Shown here piece by piece: positions 12,157 through 24,000 of a stretch of DNA of 64,000 nucleotides. The position numbers and the translations under genes were made by a program. Position 1 is the first letter of the stretch. Every line of letters begins with the position of its first letter. This DNA is from Moesziomyces globuligerus. Lineage: Eukaryota; Basidiomycota; Ustilaginomycetes; Ustilaginales; Ustilaginaceae. The stretch covers positions 124,001 to 188,000 of the forward strand of contig JARVLF010000001.1 of NCBI GenBank assembly GCA_030849465.1, in the 5' to 3' direction. Under the pieces are notes generated by a model. It saw only the letters and a list, made by a program, of their open reading frames with translations. It searched no databases and had not been told where the DNA came from.

Positions 12157-13026
12157 CGCTGTCGAAAGTGGATAGGCCAGGGTCTTCGGAAGGAGGTGTC
12201 TTCCTTGTTTCCAAAAATACCACCCTCATTGATTGCGTCCTGCCGGCTTGACATTCACGGGGATGACAATCTGCGGGGGCTTTGGAGAAAGAGGAATGAT
12301 CGGGAACGGCATCGGGGGCCAACGGTGCACGCTGACGCCATGACATAGTTGGTAGGAGCTCAGGGAGGACGGATGCGTGCTTGGCCTGGGAACGATGAAG
12401 GGGAGGTCTTGCACCCAGAGTGGTGAGTTTGGCTGTAGCGGCAGCGGAGCTTGGCGTGGGTCGACGTCGGGAGCGGGAAGCAGAAGGAGACCATGTCGAT
12501 CAGCGGCCAGGTGCACCCTTGCAAGGGGCGGAGAGAGTCATAATGTTGCAGATGGTACGGTCGATCATGTTCGCTTGCGGAGCGGCGCAGATCCAGCAGA
12601 CTGGCTCGGCTCGAGACCCTCGGTGCGCCTACTGTGCGGTGACGGAGGAGAGGAGAGTGGGAAACCGCCAGGGAGGGTCGGCTGAAGAGCCACCATCGTC
12701 ATCGTCATCGACCACGTCATGCGGCCTTGGAAGCGGGCATCGACTTTGCCAAGGCAGCGAGCCAGAACAAAGAATGAGCTGAGCATCAAATCGCTCGCTG
12801 GGGCGTCGGCGCTTTCCCGATGGCGGCCTGATCCGATGCCCGCAGCTTCCAAGCCAGTTGTGAATGAGGGCTCGACGACAGGCTTCGCGCCCACGTCGGT
12901 GGCGCCGATGGTGCGCCGTGCTGCTGCACGATTGCGAGAGCGAGCGCCAGCTAGGGTGCAACAGTGTGTCTTAGTCACTCAACACCCAGCCGCATGGCGG
13001 TTGCTCACGGCGGTTGCTGCTGGGCG

Positions 13027-13070
<44 letters not shown>
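13027..13070. repeat. (GGCT)11 tetranucleotide microsatellite
   Basis: Eleven perfect GGCT units lie in the region upstream of the HAM1-like gene. The reverse-complement unit (AGCC) recurs at 37606-37645 and 63657-63672, also in gene-upstream DNA. Confidence 0.97.
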
Positions 13071-14094
13071 CACTCATGTTGCATCCTTCCAGCCATCCAA
13101 CCATCCAACAACCCGACGGGCTGCCTCGCCTCTGCACATCGGGCTTCGAGAAATTCCGTTTGGACAGACGGATCGCCTTTCAACATGCCCATGTCTGAGC
13201 CTGAATTTGGGCGCCACGGCAGCGCCGCCTTGGATCCTCCCTCCACTTTTGCGCTTCTTTTTTTTCCTTTTTTTGGCCAGTTTCGGCAGACTGCACTCGC
13301 CAGACTGGCATGATTCAAGAAGAGGAATGACGCGTTCCAAAGCGGGTCTGGCCCACCACGCATCGATGATGCATCCGTGCATCCTCTCCGCGCTGGTGCC
13401 CGCTTCGGGCTGCGCCTGTCGGCGTGTCCAAGCTGTCACATCTTCTCACCCGCTTCGCCGTCCGTGCACCTTCTCCCGCATTCACACACACTCCTCAACC
13501 GCCCGCCCGCCCGCATTCACACTGCGCTCACCGCTGCCATCGCTTGCCGTCGCATTCCATTTCTGGCTACTTTCGGCAGATCCGCAGCGCGCCTCGACTC
13601 GGACGCTCCGCCTTCGCTCTCGTCATCGGCTGCATCACGAAACGCCGCCGCCGCCCAACAGTGCGGCCTTAGACCGTGCCTTCTCGACCCAACTCACTCA
13701 AGGTCGACTGCCCCAACGCCGAGACTCGTGCCCAGCCGAGTCGATCCTGTCGTTTCGGGCCACCTGACCAGCCCAACTCGCCAGACGTATATAGATCTGA
13801 GCCCCCTCCATCTCCAAGCTCTTCGTTTCTCCCCATCTACCACTCATACCAGTTTTGTTGATACCAGCTCGTACAGATACCCTACCACTATCTGTCCGCG
13901 TTACCTCACATACCGAACCACCAATCTCATCCGTATCGTATACCTGTCTTGGTCTTCGATACCCTACCTTCAGAAAGTCGGAGTCTACCACATCCCGCTT
14001 CCTGCCTACCCTCGCACGATTTACGATCTTCGTATCTTCGCGAACTTTAATCTGAACACTCGACACGACCACCCCCTTCGAAACACGATCCGCC

Positions 14095-16905
14095 ATGTCG
14101 AAAGTTCCCGCCGCTGTCAGCCAGGTCTCGGAGCACCCCTCGGCTAACGCCGTCGTCTCGGCCACCAACCCGGCCCAGACTGCCGCCGATGTCGACCGCA
14201 AGATGCGCTTCTTCGGCGTCATCCAGGCCTTCCGCGAGGGCCGCTACCCCGACAACCACCAGATCGACGACACGCTCAAGTACACCCTCGCTAACAGCCC
14301 CGTCGACACTGGCAAGCTCTCGCCCGACGGCAAGAAGCTCATCCAGGACGTGCGCGAGCTCATCGAGACCGCCCGGCAGATGGTCGTCAACAAGAACGGC
14401 GAGGAGGAGTTCCAGAACTTCCTCTACGCCACCCGCAAGGCCAACGTCGCCGGCAACGTCAACGTAAAGGCTCCCATCAGTACCCAGGATGCTAAGAAGG
14501 ACGGCGAGACCGCCGCCGAGGCCTTCCGCACCCTCCTCACCCTCTTCCTCCGCAACGGCGAGCTCCGCAAGATCGTCCAGGACTTTGGCTACATCGGCCG
14601 CGACATGTTTGCCGACGGCGCCGCCAAGGCTGCCGAGGTCTCTCGCCCCGACGAGGACCGCCTCGCCGCCGTCGACCAGCCCGCTCCGGACAACGAGTTC
14701 CACGACGACATCCCCAACCTGCTCAAGAAGAAGGAGGAGGCCAAGGCCGAGGCCCAGAACAAGGCCGAGCAGGCCAAGGCCGAGGGCGCCTCGCATGCCC
14801 AGGACGTCGCCGACGCCGTCGACCCCAACGCCAGCCGCGACCAGAACCAGGCCGCCGTCGCCGAGGCCGCCAAGAAGAAGGCCCAGCTCCTCTCGGACAA
14901 GATCCCCCAGAAGCACAAGGACCTCGCCGTCGAGCAGAAGGACAAGGCCGTCGACTACCTCAAGGAGAAGTTCCCCGAGGAGCGCCGCAACCAGTTCTAC
15001 TACCGCCTCAAGAAGGTCGTCGTCGAGTGCCAGCGCCACAAGGACTACCAGGACGCCATCGAGTACTTCCTTACCTTCTTCGAGCAGTACAAGGGCCACG
15101 CCTCGCACGTCGCCAACCAGTCTGCCGAGAGCGCCAAGAACGTCCGCTCCGAGGGCAACGTCGCCACCGCCGAGACCACCTTCCGCCGTCTGATTGAGCG
15201 CTTCGCCAACGGCGCGCCCACCCAGCCCATCATCGACGCCGTCGACCAGCTCTACACGGACGCCAACAACGATCCCGAGCTCAAGGACTGGTTTAGCCGC
15301 CTCAACACGTACATCCGCAAGTGCCTGCAGGAGCCCGGCTTCATCATGAAGGACGAGGCCAACACGCAGGCGCGCCAACTCACCGAGGCCGGCAAGAAGT
15401 TCTTTGTCGCCGCCGACGGCCGCTCGCAGGGCAAGTACGTGCCGCACAAGGACGCCCTCTTCCGCGAGATTGCCTACTTTGGCAAGTCGATGCACAGCGA
15501 CCCGCTCAACCGCAAGCTGAGCGCCAACGTGCAGCAGATCACCAAGGACCTCTTCCTCAACTCGGAGGGCGGTCTGACGTTCAAGCCGCACCTCTGGAGC
15601 GACATCCGCGACCCCATCCTGCCCGAGCTGCTCGGCCACGTCGGCACGGTGCCGCTGCCGCGCATCGAGTACACGGACAAGCAGGTGGACCTGGTGATCG
15701 AGAACCTCACGCTCGACCTGCTCAACATCCTGCCTTCGCAGACCGAGATGGACATCCGCAACCACTTCAAGCTCTCGCAGTTTGACAAGCTCGGCGACAG
15801 GCACCAGCACTCGTTCAAGCTCACGCTGCACCAGATCCAGACCGACATGCGCGACGTGCACTTCTTCTTCAAGAAGAAGATGGGCTTCCCCAAGCTCAAC
15901 GAGCGCGGCACGGCCGACATCTTCCTCGGCGGCAAGGGTCTCACGGTGACGGTGCACCTCGAGGCCGAGAACGCGCCGCGCGGCAAGAAGAGCCGCCACA
16001 TCTTTACGGTCAAGCAGGTGGTGGCCAAGGTGGACAAGCTCAAGTTTGCCATCCGCGACAGCAAGCACGACACGCTCATCAAGATCCTGCGTCCGCTCGC
16101 CACGGGCATCATCAAGAAGCAGATCTCCAAGGCGGCCGAGCAGGGCATCCGCGACGGCCTCGAGGACCTCGACCGCCAGCTGGTGGAGCTGCGCGACCGC
16201 ATCGAGCGCAACAAGGCGATCGAGGGCAAGGGCGTGACCGACGCGTTCAAGGACACGTTTGCCAAGAACGAGGACCAGTCGAAGAAGAGCAGCGACGGCA
16301 CGTTCAAGCTGGCCACGTCGAAGCGCAACTCGATCCTGCCCAACCTGGGCCACCCCGACGGCTGGATCCAGAAGGTCGAGGAGCGCGACGCGGCTGCCAA
16401 GACCAAGGCATCGCACGCCGGCTCGAACAAGGAGTGGTACTCGCCCGCCTTCACGATTGTGGAGCCCGGCCAGAAGGACCCCCGCAACACGCAGTCGGCC
16501 AAGTCGCAGAACCTCGGCCCCTCGCCCAACAATGCTGGTGAGCGCGCGAGCACTTCGGGTGCCGCCGCCGCTGGCGCTGCTGGCGCTGCTGGCGCTGCTG
16601 GTGCCGCTGGCGCTGCTGGCCTTGCGGGCGCGGCTGGTGTGGGAGCTGGCAGCGTCTCGGCTGCTGCGGCTCAGGGTGCCGGCCAGCCCGGACAGACGGC
16701 GACTGCCTACTCGACGGCCAACGGCTCGCACGCTCCTGGCGCGCTCGTGTCTGGTACGGGCGCGACGGCGCTGCCCCACGGCAACGGCACGGTCGACGAG
16801 TCGCTGGCGGCCAAGGCGGCGCCCGCGATCAACGGCGCGGCGCACACGTCTGCCACGCCTGCTCAGCCGGTGAACCCGGCCTACGAGCAGGGCCGCATCG
16901 GCTAA
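14095..16905 (+). CDS. HAM1-like domain protein (HAM1_N/HAM1_C, formerly DUF4449 type)
   Basis: A 936-residue protein of the fungal HAM1-like family, whose biochemical role is not settled. Features seen are the N-terminal segment RKMRFFGVIQAFREGRYPDN, a long mostly helical N-terminal domain, and a charged Lys/Glu/Ala-rich stretch around residues 205-295 (KKKEEAKAEAQNKAEQ). A conserved second part around residues 500-770 contains HLWSDIRDPILPELLGHVG and a run reading DMRDVHFFFKKKMGFPK. The C-terminal ~110 residues are low-complexity, with an Ala/Gly tract near 822-850. No signal peptide or membrane span is evident, so a soluble or peripheral lipid-associated protein is likely (inference). The start ATG at 14095 has a good context and directly precedes conserved sequence. 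The coding strand has very strong C/G third-position bias, which creates a long antisense shadow frame. Confidence 0.85.
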   Translation: MSKVPAAVSQVSEHPSANAVVSATNPAQTAADVDRKMRFFGVIQAFREGRYPDNHQIDDTLKYTLANSPVDTGKLSPDGKKLIQDVRELIETARQMVVNKNGEEEFQNFLYATRKANVAGNVNVKAPISTQDAKKDGETAAEAFRTLLTLFLRNGELRKIVQDFGYIGRDMFADGAAKAAEVSRPDEDRLAAVDQPAPDNEFHDDIPNLLKKKEEAKAEAQNKAEQAKAEGASHAQDVADAVDPNASRDQNQAAVAEAAKKKAQLLSDKIPQKHKDLAVEQKDKAVDYLKEKFPEERRNQFYYRLKKVVVECQRHKDYQDAIEYFLTFFEQYKGHASHVANQSAESAKNVRSEGNVATAETTFRRLIERFANGAPTQPIIDAVDQLYTDANNDPELKDWFSRLNTYIRKCLQEPGFIMKDEANTQARQLTEAGKKFFVAADGRSQGKYVPHKDALFREIAYFGKSMHSDPLNRKLSANVQQITKDLFLNSEGGLTFKPHLWSDIRDPILPELLGHVGTVPLPRIEYTDKQVDLVIENLTLDLLNILPSQTEMDIRNHFKLSQFDKLGDRHQHSFKLTLHQIQTDMRDVHFFFKKKMGFPKLNERGTADIFLGGKGLTVTVHLEAENAPRGKKSRHIFTVKQVVAKVDKLKFAIRDSKHDTLIKILRPLATGIIKKQISKAAEQGIRDGLEDLDRQLVELRDRIERNKAIEGKGVTDAFKDTFAKNEDQSKKSSDGTFKLATSKRNSILPNLGHPDGWIQKVEERDAAAKTKASHAGSNKEWYSPAFTIVEPGQKDPRNTQSAKSQNLGPSPNNAGERASTSGAAAAGAAGAAGAAGAAGAAGLAGAAGVGAGSVSAAAAQGAGQPGQTATAYSTANGSHAPGALVSGTGATALPHGNGTVDESLAAKAAPAINGAAHTSATPAQPVNPAYEQGRIG

Positions 16906-18054
16906 GTGCGCGCCAGGGAGGTTGCAACGTTGGAAAATGACCTGATACCGATGTGCGAAAGTATATACCCTCGAGTCGGCTTTCCCCTTGGCTTGTTTTT
17001 CCCCCTCTCGTGATTCCGACGCGTGCTGACTTGCCTACGCGTGCCTGCCAAGCTGCGGTCGCTTTGGTCGCTGTCCACTTGTGGTAGAGTGGCTGCGAGC
17101 CGACGACGGTGGTAGCAGGCGAACGGTGGGCAAGCAGCGCTTATGATTCTCTGAATGTATGGCTCGAAAACTCATCGCCTCTGTTGTGGCACTTGCTAAT
17201 GAAAAGCGATGATACGTATCCTCTCACACTGTGTGGAATCATGGCTGGTTGAGATGATGGTGGTAGCATCTGAGCGTGGTGGAGCATTCAAGAGTGCGTG
17301 TGTGTGATTTTGGAAGAATTGGAGACCAAAAAAGAGGGTTGCGATAACGTCGAATAAAAATTCTGCATAGAATCGGGGGACTGCCCCTGCATGGCTTTCT
17401 CACTTGAAAGGAGTGAGTGGGTGCAGATAACTCAAAGCATACAGTGCAAGTGCATGATGGGGATCAAGGTCGAAGCGGATGGGTTGCAACGAGATCAAGG
17501 TTGCTGCTACACCTTCGAGAAGGAGTGGGTTCGGCACGCTCCAGCACAGCCGAGCCGAGCCGTGCCGCGCCGAGCTTCGAGCCGTGCTGCGCTGTTCCGC
17601 AACCTTGGCCAAGCCAAAGCCAAAGCCAAAGCCAAAAAATTGGACGGCGGAGCTGCTGGGTCAGTTGGAGGGTGAAACCCACACTTTGTTAGCGCTTTGC
17701 AGAAGGCGGGATTGGGCTGCACCCTGTCGCTGCACGGCTGCGTGCATGCTCGGCGCCGATGCGCAACACTCACAAAAAGCACAACGCACAACGCACACAC
17801 ACGCGGCACATCGCTTGGCACATCACTCTCTCTTGCTTGCAAGCGTCCGCCGTCACCTTCCAGCAGACATACAACGATACCCAGCTTCGATCCATTCGCA
17901 TCGCTGCATCTTCTAGCATATACATCAGCCACCTTGACCTCGACGCGGCATCTCCAAAAAGCATCGGATCGCTCAACAACCACCACAACCACCATGCCAT
18001 TCTTCGCCTAGACGATATCCTCGCCGCTGCCGAACACGGCCGGCACTAAATACC
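16906..18054. other. Intergenic region upstream of the Sec7-domain gene
   Basis: About 1.15 kb. It contains four GCCAAA-like units near 17612-17636, CCGAGC-type simple sequence just before them, and two ACGCGT hexamers at 17019 and 17037. No gene is supported apart from the tiny upstream frame at 17994-18011. Confidence 0.5.
17994..18011 (+). promoter_or_regulatory. Upstream ORF (five codons) before the Sec7-domain gene
   Basis: ATG in the context CACCATGCC starts a five-codon frame (MPFFA) ending at TAG, 43 nt before the main ATG at 18055. Its context is at least as good as that of the main start (TACCATGATG). If it is in the mRNA, it would be expected to dampen translation or require reinitiation. 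Confidence 0.4.
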
Positions 18055-21000
18055 ATGATGCACACACCGGCAACAACACCGCACCAAGCCGACGGCTCGG
18101 GCCTAACGAGGCAGGGCTCCGTCGCTCGTACCAACGCTATCGCCATGCTCAAGCGCGCAGCTTCCCAGCGCGAGATGAAGGCAAAGGCCGATGCACCAGC
18201 ACTCCCTTCCGCCCTCTCCACGCCCTCGGTCTCGACTTCGGAAGACCAGAACTCGGCACTCAATCACACGCAGCCACCACATGCCTCTGAAGCAACGCTC
18301 CAAGCTGACGATCCAGCTGCTGGTCCGTCGACAGCACCACTGCCGTCCGACAACGACTCCGCCCCGCCGCAGCCAGCGTCTCATCCAGCACTCTTATCGC
18401 CCGTCACCCTCCAACATGCCGTCTCTCCAACACTACAGCTGCAGACTCCAAACACCATGCTCACCGCACCCTCACCCAACTCAGCCAGCGAGTCGGCCAC
18501 GTCGCGCTCCCGTTCGCCCATGCTTCAGGACCGCACAGCACAGAGACCCTTCAACCGCTCGCCCTTGCCTTCGCTCGAGCAGCTCCGCGCCCGCATCCTC
18601 CTCGAGCGCGAGTCGGCTGGACTTCAACGCAGCGCCAGCACCAGTGCCGCCAGCCAGGCCGCTCGAGCCTACGCCCTCGAAAAGCTCCTCGGCAACAGTG
18701 GCACAGACGTCTTCTACGACCACACTCCCGACGGCACCTTGATTGGCCGAGGCGCTGCTACACCTTCCCCCACCGCCATGGCCGGCAGAGACGACGACTT
18801 TGCCGACATGGCCTCCGACGACGAGTCCGTCCACGAGTCCGGCCTCCGTCGCCAGTCGATCAGGAACCGCCCCATGCTCAGGAGGAGCCGAACCGTCAAC
18901 GGCCTCACCGCCATGGCAGAGGCCCAGAACAAGGCACACTTCGTACAGGGCGTCTTCCTCGCTGTTCCCGGCCCCGCTTCCAACCGCATCTCCCGCATCC
19001 ACCAGCGCCGCATCGAGCGCCAGAGCATGCTCAAACCCGCCTCTGTCGCCGGCCCCTCGGAGCCCTCGATCCCGGAGCAGGACGCCCACCTCATCAAAGC
19101 CGGTCCACCTGCAGATCCGGCACCAGCGCTCTCGCGCCAACCGTCGCAGCGTCAGATCGCTAGAACAGAGATGATGCGCAAGCTGAGCACACGTGGTCGA
19201 ACCAACCCAGCACCCACCAACGCTCCCTCAGCCGCTGCACCCGATCTCTCCGTTGCGAATCCACAGCATCCGAGGCTGCCGCAGGTCATCACCGACTCCC
19301 CAGCCGTCGACGAGACCATCAGCCCCGTCGGCGTCGTCATCCGCCCACCCTCATCTCCAGTGCCTCCGCATCTCGACATAGTCGGTTCAGCTTCATCGCC
19401 ACCCACCTTCGGTCAGAATCTCACTCCTGCCAGCGCAGCCAACGCCGAGCTCCACGGTAGCACCCCTGCATCACACCCCGCCGATCTAGACTCGACTGTA
19501 TCGCCGGCACTCAAGGCGTCGTCTTCCGCCGCTTCCCTCGCTTCGCATTACGCGCATAGCACAGCCACCAACGCGACCGCGCATCACAACTACGAGCGCA
19601 ACCGCGAAAGCGCCATGGCCCTGCTCGAGAACGAGGACAACTTTGGCCTCGAGGCTTCGCCATCAATGGCCTCCACCTTCAGGGCGACTGAGACGACTCA
19701 GAAGACGTCGCCTGCAGTTGCGGAACGCCTCAACCTCACCGACTCCGCCATGGACCGAGGCAACCGTGATGCGCAACTGTTCGAGACCCTTCCCTCCAAC
19801 AGTGAATCGCGTGCGCCAGCAGCTCAAAACGGCCATGACTCGGACAACGACGGCCTCAGCCTCGACTTTGGCAATGCAACCAGGCAGCGGCGTCGGGCGG
19901 GCCTCGTCGGGCTCGGCCTCGACTCGGTTGCGCCTCCGTCGGAATCGCCACAAATCCAGCAGACCGAGCTATCTGAGAACAGAGAGACCGCCTCACAATC
20001 TCACCTAGAGGTAAGCGGCCGTGGAGCTCAGCGGAACTCCGAGGCACGCAAGTCGCTCGCAAAACTTCGTGTCCAGCGCACGCCTCAGGATCTCCTCTCG
20101 AGTCCGGCATCGTTCACCGACGACGAGCCCTTGGAAGACGAAGCCTTCTACAAGCTCTACTCTCCCGCCGCTCGCGGCTACGACGACGACGACGATGACG
20201 AGGAGGACAAGGATACAATCGAGCCGCACGGATTCCCGCGCGAACCGGTCGCCACCTCTCAGCAGCCTCTTCGTGATACGGACGCTGCGCTGGGCAGCAC
20301 CAATCTGTCTTCCCCCGCTCAGGTGCAAGGACTTGGCTTCATTCCTTCGGGTGCGGCGTCCTCGGACGCAGAGCTTCCCAACACCCCACCGCAGCGTATC
20401 TTCCGTCGCGACACCGCCGCCGTGCCGTGCGATCCTTCGCCGAGCACCGAGACCGACTTTGGCGACGTCCGTCGCACGCCCTGGATGGCTTCCAGCCCGG
20501 GAGGCTTCAACCTGCCCATCCACCTTTCCAACTCGCTCATGTCGACCGCCAACGCGATCCAGAACGACTCGCCCGCCGTGGATCCGAGCCCCGTCATGCG
20601 CGGGCCCTTCCGCCGGCCACGAGGCGACTGGCCCATGTCGGTCGCAAGCAGCGGCACCCATCCCGCCAGCAGGGAGAGCCTCGAGAGCCGCAGCGAGGCC
20701 GAAAGCCGCTTCAGGTCGTCGGAAGAAGGTTGCGTCGTCGGCGCAGTGCCTGCGATCGGATCGCCGCTGATCGAGCTGCCGGAAGACGAAGCGATGATGA
20801 AGGACAGCGAGGGCGAGACAGAGCTTCAGGAGAACGGGCATGCACTGCGAGCGGGCGGTCAGGAGTTCGAGCTCTTGTCCGTCCCCACGTCTCGCTCCAA
20901 GCCTTCGGAACGCGCCCAGGCGGTGCTCGGCTCCAGCTTTGTGGCTCAGTACGGCACCGAGCTCGGAGACGACTCCCGCTCCCGATCCCGCTCTCCGGCC

Positions 21001-24000
21001 GGGCACGACGACGAGAACCAGCTCCAGGTCCCCGGGCACGACAAGGCGGGCTCCTCGTACGACCACAGCAATCTGTCGATGAACGAGCTCAGCGACGTCG
21101 ACGGCGAGGTCGACGATGCCTATCTCCAGAAGGTCGACCGCATGGCCGACAAGCTCGGCAAGATCGCGCGCGCAAAGCATCTGCACTCGAAGGAGAGCGT
21201 CTCGCGCGCGGTTGTCGCGACTGCAAGCAGCGCCGAGAACGCCAAGGCGGCCGGAGGCAGTCGCTTCACGGAGCAGCTGCCGAGCACGTCGCTCGGCTCG
21301 TCGCAGCGCACCTCGGCAGACCTGTCGGCACTGGCAGGGAACGAGAAGCTGCATCCGTTCCCGGCGTTGGCCCAGGCAAGCCCGCTGCTCAGCCAGGAGG
21401 CTTTCGCGCCGATGAGCGTCTCGGCGGCTCCGCGTGCGAATGAGCGCGACCAGCCGAGTAGGAATGGATCGCTCTCTTCCGCGCAGAGGACGACGGCGCA
21501 GGTGTCGGGTCAGACAGACTCGCCGCCGTCAGGACCGGGATCGAAGGAGGACGCTGAGACCAACGGCAAGCAGATCGGCCTCTTCTCGTCGCTACGCCGC
21601 AAGGCTTCGAGCCTACGCAGGACGCCGTCTTCTGCAAAGGCCGGTGGTGGCGGCTTTTTGGCACGTAGAGGGAAGAAGGACGAATCGCCCAAGATGCCTT
21701 CGGAAGCCACATTCATCTCGGCACCCATTCTCACGACCGCAACACCCGGTCCCCCGCCCACCGCCACGCAGCCTGTGGCCACATCGGAAACGCTCTCCAA
21801 AGGGCCTGAGACCGGCACAAGACAAGGCGATACCGGGCGCGATGCCACTTTCGAGCACCGCCTGTTTGGCCCCGACCAGTCGAATCACAACGCAGGCGCT
21901 GACCTGCAACGCAACGCATCGATCTCGTCTGTGGTCAGTGCCCGGATCCGCCCGGACTTGCAGGACGGCACGGCCGACGCAGACGGACTGGCAGCGCCAG
22001 GTCCGCGCTCGGTAGCTGGCTCCTTGGCACCCAACACGGCGGCCGTGATCCACCGCTACAGTCGCATGCTGTCGGCTGCAGCTCCTCCGCAGTCGATACC
22101 GGGCGCATCGCAGCAGGACATGCTCGACCCTCCGCGCAAGCTGCTTGCGAGCGATCCGGTGTTCCAAGTCATCAGCGCCACCACGATCAAGGACCGATAC
22201 GTGTTCCTCTTCAGCGACATCCTGGTCATCGCCAAACCGGTCGCTGCGCCGGGCGCCGAAGCGGGCCAAACGCTGGGCAAGATGAAGGAGGCTGCGGTGC
22301 TACCCTCGCTCTCGTGGAAGTTTGCGGTCAAGAACATCTTGGAGCTGCATCGACTGCGGGTGAGCGTGACGACCAACACGCGTACCGCCTCGGCCAAGAC
22401 GCGCGCGCAGAACCCCGTGCTGTGGGGCTTTGTCTCGCACTTTACCAAGGATCCGGACGCGGCGGTGCGCGCGCTGGTGGCCAAGACCGGGCTCGAGCCG
22501 ACGCCGGCGTCGATCGCGCAGCTGCTCTACCAGACGCCCGAGCTCGACCGGCAGGATCTGACGCAGTATCTCGGGCATGCGTCGCGGCGCGAGGTGCTCA
22601 AGGCGTACGTCTCTCAGCACCGGCCAGTGGGCGTGTCGATCGAGTCGGCGCTGCGCAGCCTGCTGCTGGATCTGCGCTTCCCGCAGGACCTGGATGCGTT
22701 TGAGGCGCTGCTGGTGCACTTTGCGCAGAGCTGGACGCAGCACAACGCGGCCATGATCAAGCCGAGCTTCACGACGCAGCTGGCCTCGGACCTGGTGTTT
22801 GCCATCATGGCGCTCAACGATGCGCTGCACACGGGCACGCCCTCGGGCGCGGCGTCGATCACGTCACCCAACTTTCCCAGACCGGTCACGGTGGTCACGC
22901 CGGGCCTGTTCTCGGCGCCGTGCCCCGAGCTCTCCAAGGCGGACTTTGTCAGTGTCTTTAGGCAGCACGATCCGGACGAGGTGCTCTCGGACCGCACGCT
23001 GAGCCGCATCTACCTCTCGATCAAGTCCGAGCCGCTGGTGCAGGCGCTGGACCGGTACGAGCCGCGCTTTACGATCCGCGTCAAGGGCGGCAAGCTGCCG
23101 ACGCGGCTGACGTATGCGCAGCCGGCTGAGGCGGTGACGCTGGTCATCCCGGCGCCGGACCCGGACCTGGCCATCCGGCTGTACGCGCCGGATACGACGT
23201 TTGAGCCGCCCGTGCTGACGTTTGGCGCGGCGAGGGAGGCGAGTTTCACCATGTGGACCAAGTCGCTCGGCCCGAAGCAGGTCGTCTTTGTGCGCGCGGG
23301 GCGCAACGCGCGCTTCTACGGCGGGACCGAGGTGGACGTGACGGATGCGAGCGATGCGGCGGTGGGCGATGGCGCCGAGGATTCGCCGCTCCCGCGCAGC
23401 TTCAACGTGACGGTGGAGCGGGCGTTTATGAAGCACAGCTTTACGCTGACGTCGGTCGGAGCGGGCGAGGCAGGGGATGCGGGCGTGGGCGGGACGAAGC
23501 GGTTCATGTTTAGCTTTGAGGATGGCGACAAGGTGGCGAGGTGGACGCGCATGATTCGGGAGCAGGCCGAGGCGTCGATCAAGGCCAAGGCGACGCGGGC
23601 GGCGGGGGCAGGGGATGCGGCTACGCAGAGGGCGACCGAGACGGCGGTGCTGCAGGTGCTGCGCGAGGCGTTGGTGGTTTCCGACGAGCGCGCGGGCGTG
23701 GGGTTGAATCGGGCTGCGACGGTCAGTGCTAAGCCCGGGAGGGGAGGTGAGTTGGGTGTGACGCCGAGGGTGGTGGCGATCGCGGGAGGCGAAGGATTGC
23801 GTCCGGGTGGAGCGGGGATGTTGGATCGGACCACGTCGACGTCGCGCCACTACTATGCGTCGTCGGGAGTGGGAAGGCATGAGAGGGAGCTCCTGCTTGC
23901 GCCCTCGACTCCGGCGGCCAGACCGCCAGGACAGCACGCAAAAGGCTCCGCCTCGCTCTCGATCTCGCCGCTATCGACGCTACCTCCTTCGGCTCAGATA

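Larger units (their letters stand above)
11924..14094. other. Intergenic region upstream of the HAM1-like gene
   Basis: About 2.2 kb without a supported gene. It contains a (GGCT)11 microsatellite at 13027-13070, a perfect MEF2/Rlm1-type site at 12147-12156, and from about 13.4 kb a C-rich leader with a TATA-like TATATAG at 13788-13794. That TATA-like element is about 300 nt before the HAM1-like start. Antisense open frames running in from the VPS10 side are GC-codon shadows. Confidence 0.5.

Noticed and set aside
9887..12346. 819-codon frame antisense to the 3' half of VPS10
   Set aside because: Shadow of the GC-rich VPS10 codons; no conserved motif.
14047..16845. 932-codon open frame antisense to the HAM1-like gene
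   Set aside because: It arises from strong C/G third-position bias of the real gene and has a repetitive Leu/Val/Gly/Asp composition without motifs.
17019..17042. Two ACGCGT (MCB) boxes 18 bp apart
   Set aside because: ACGCGT is frequent by chance in GC-rich DNA, and the pair is over 1 kb from the next start codon.
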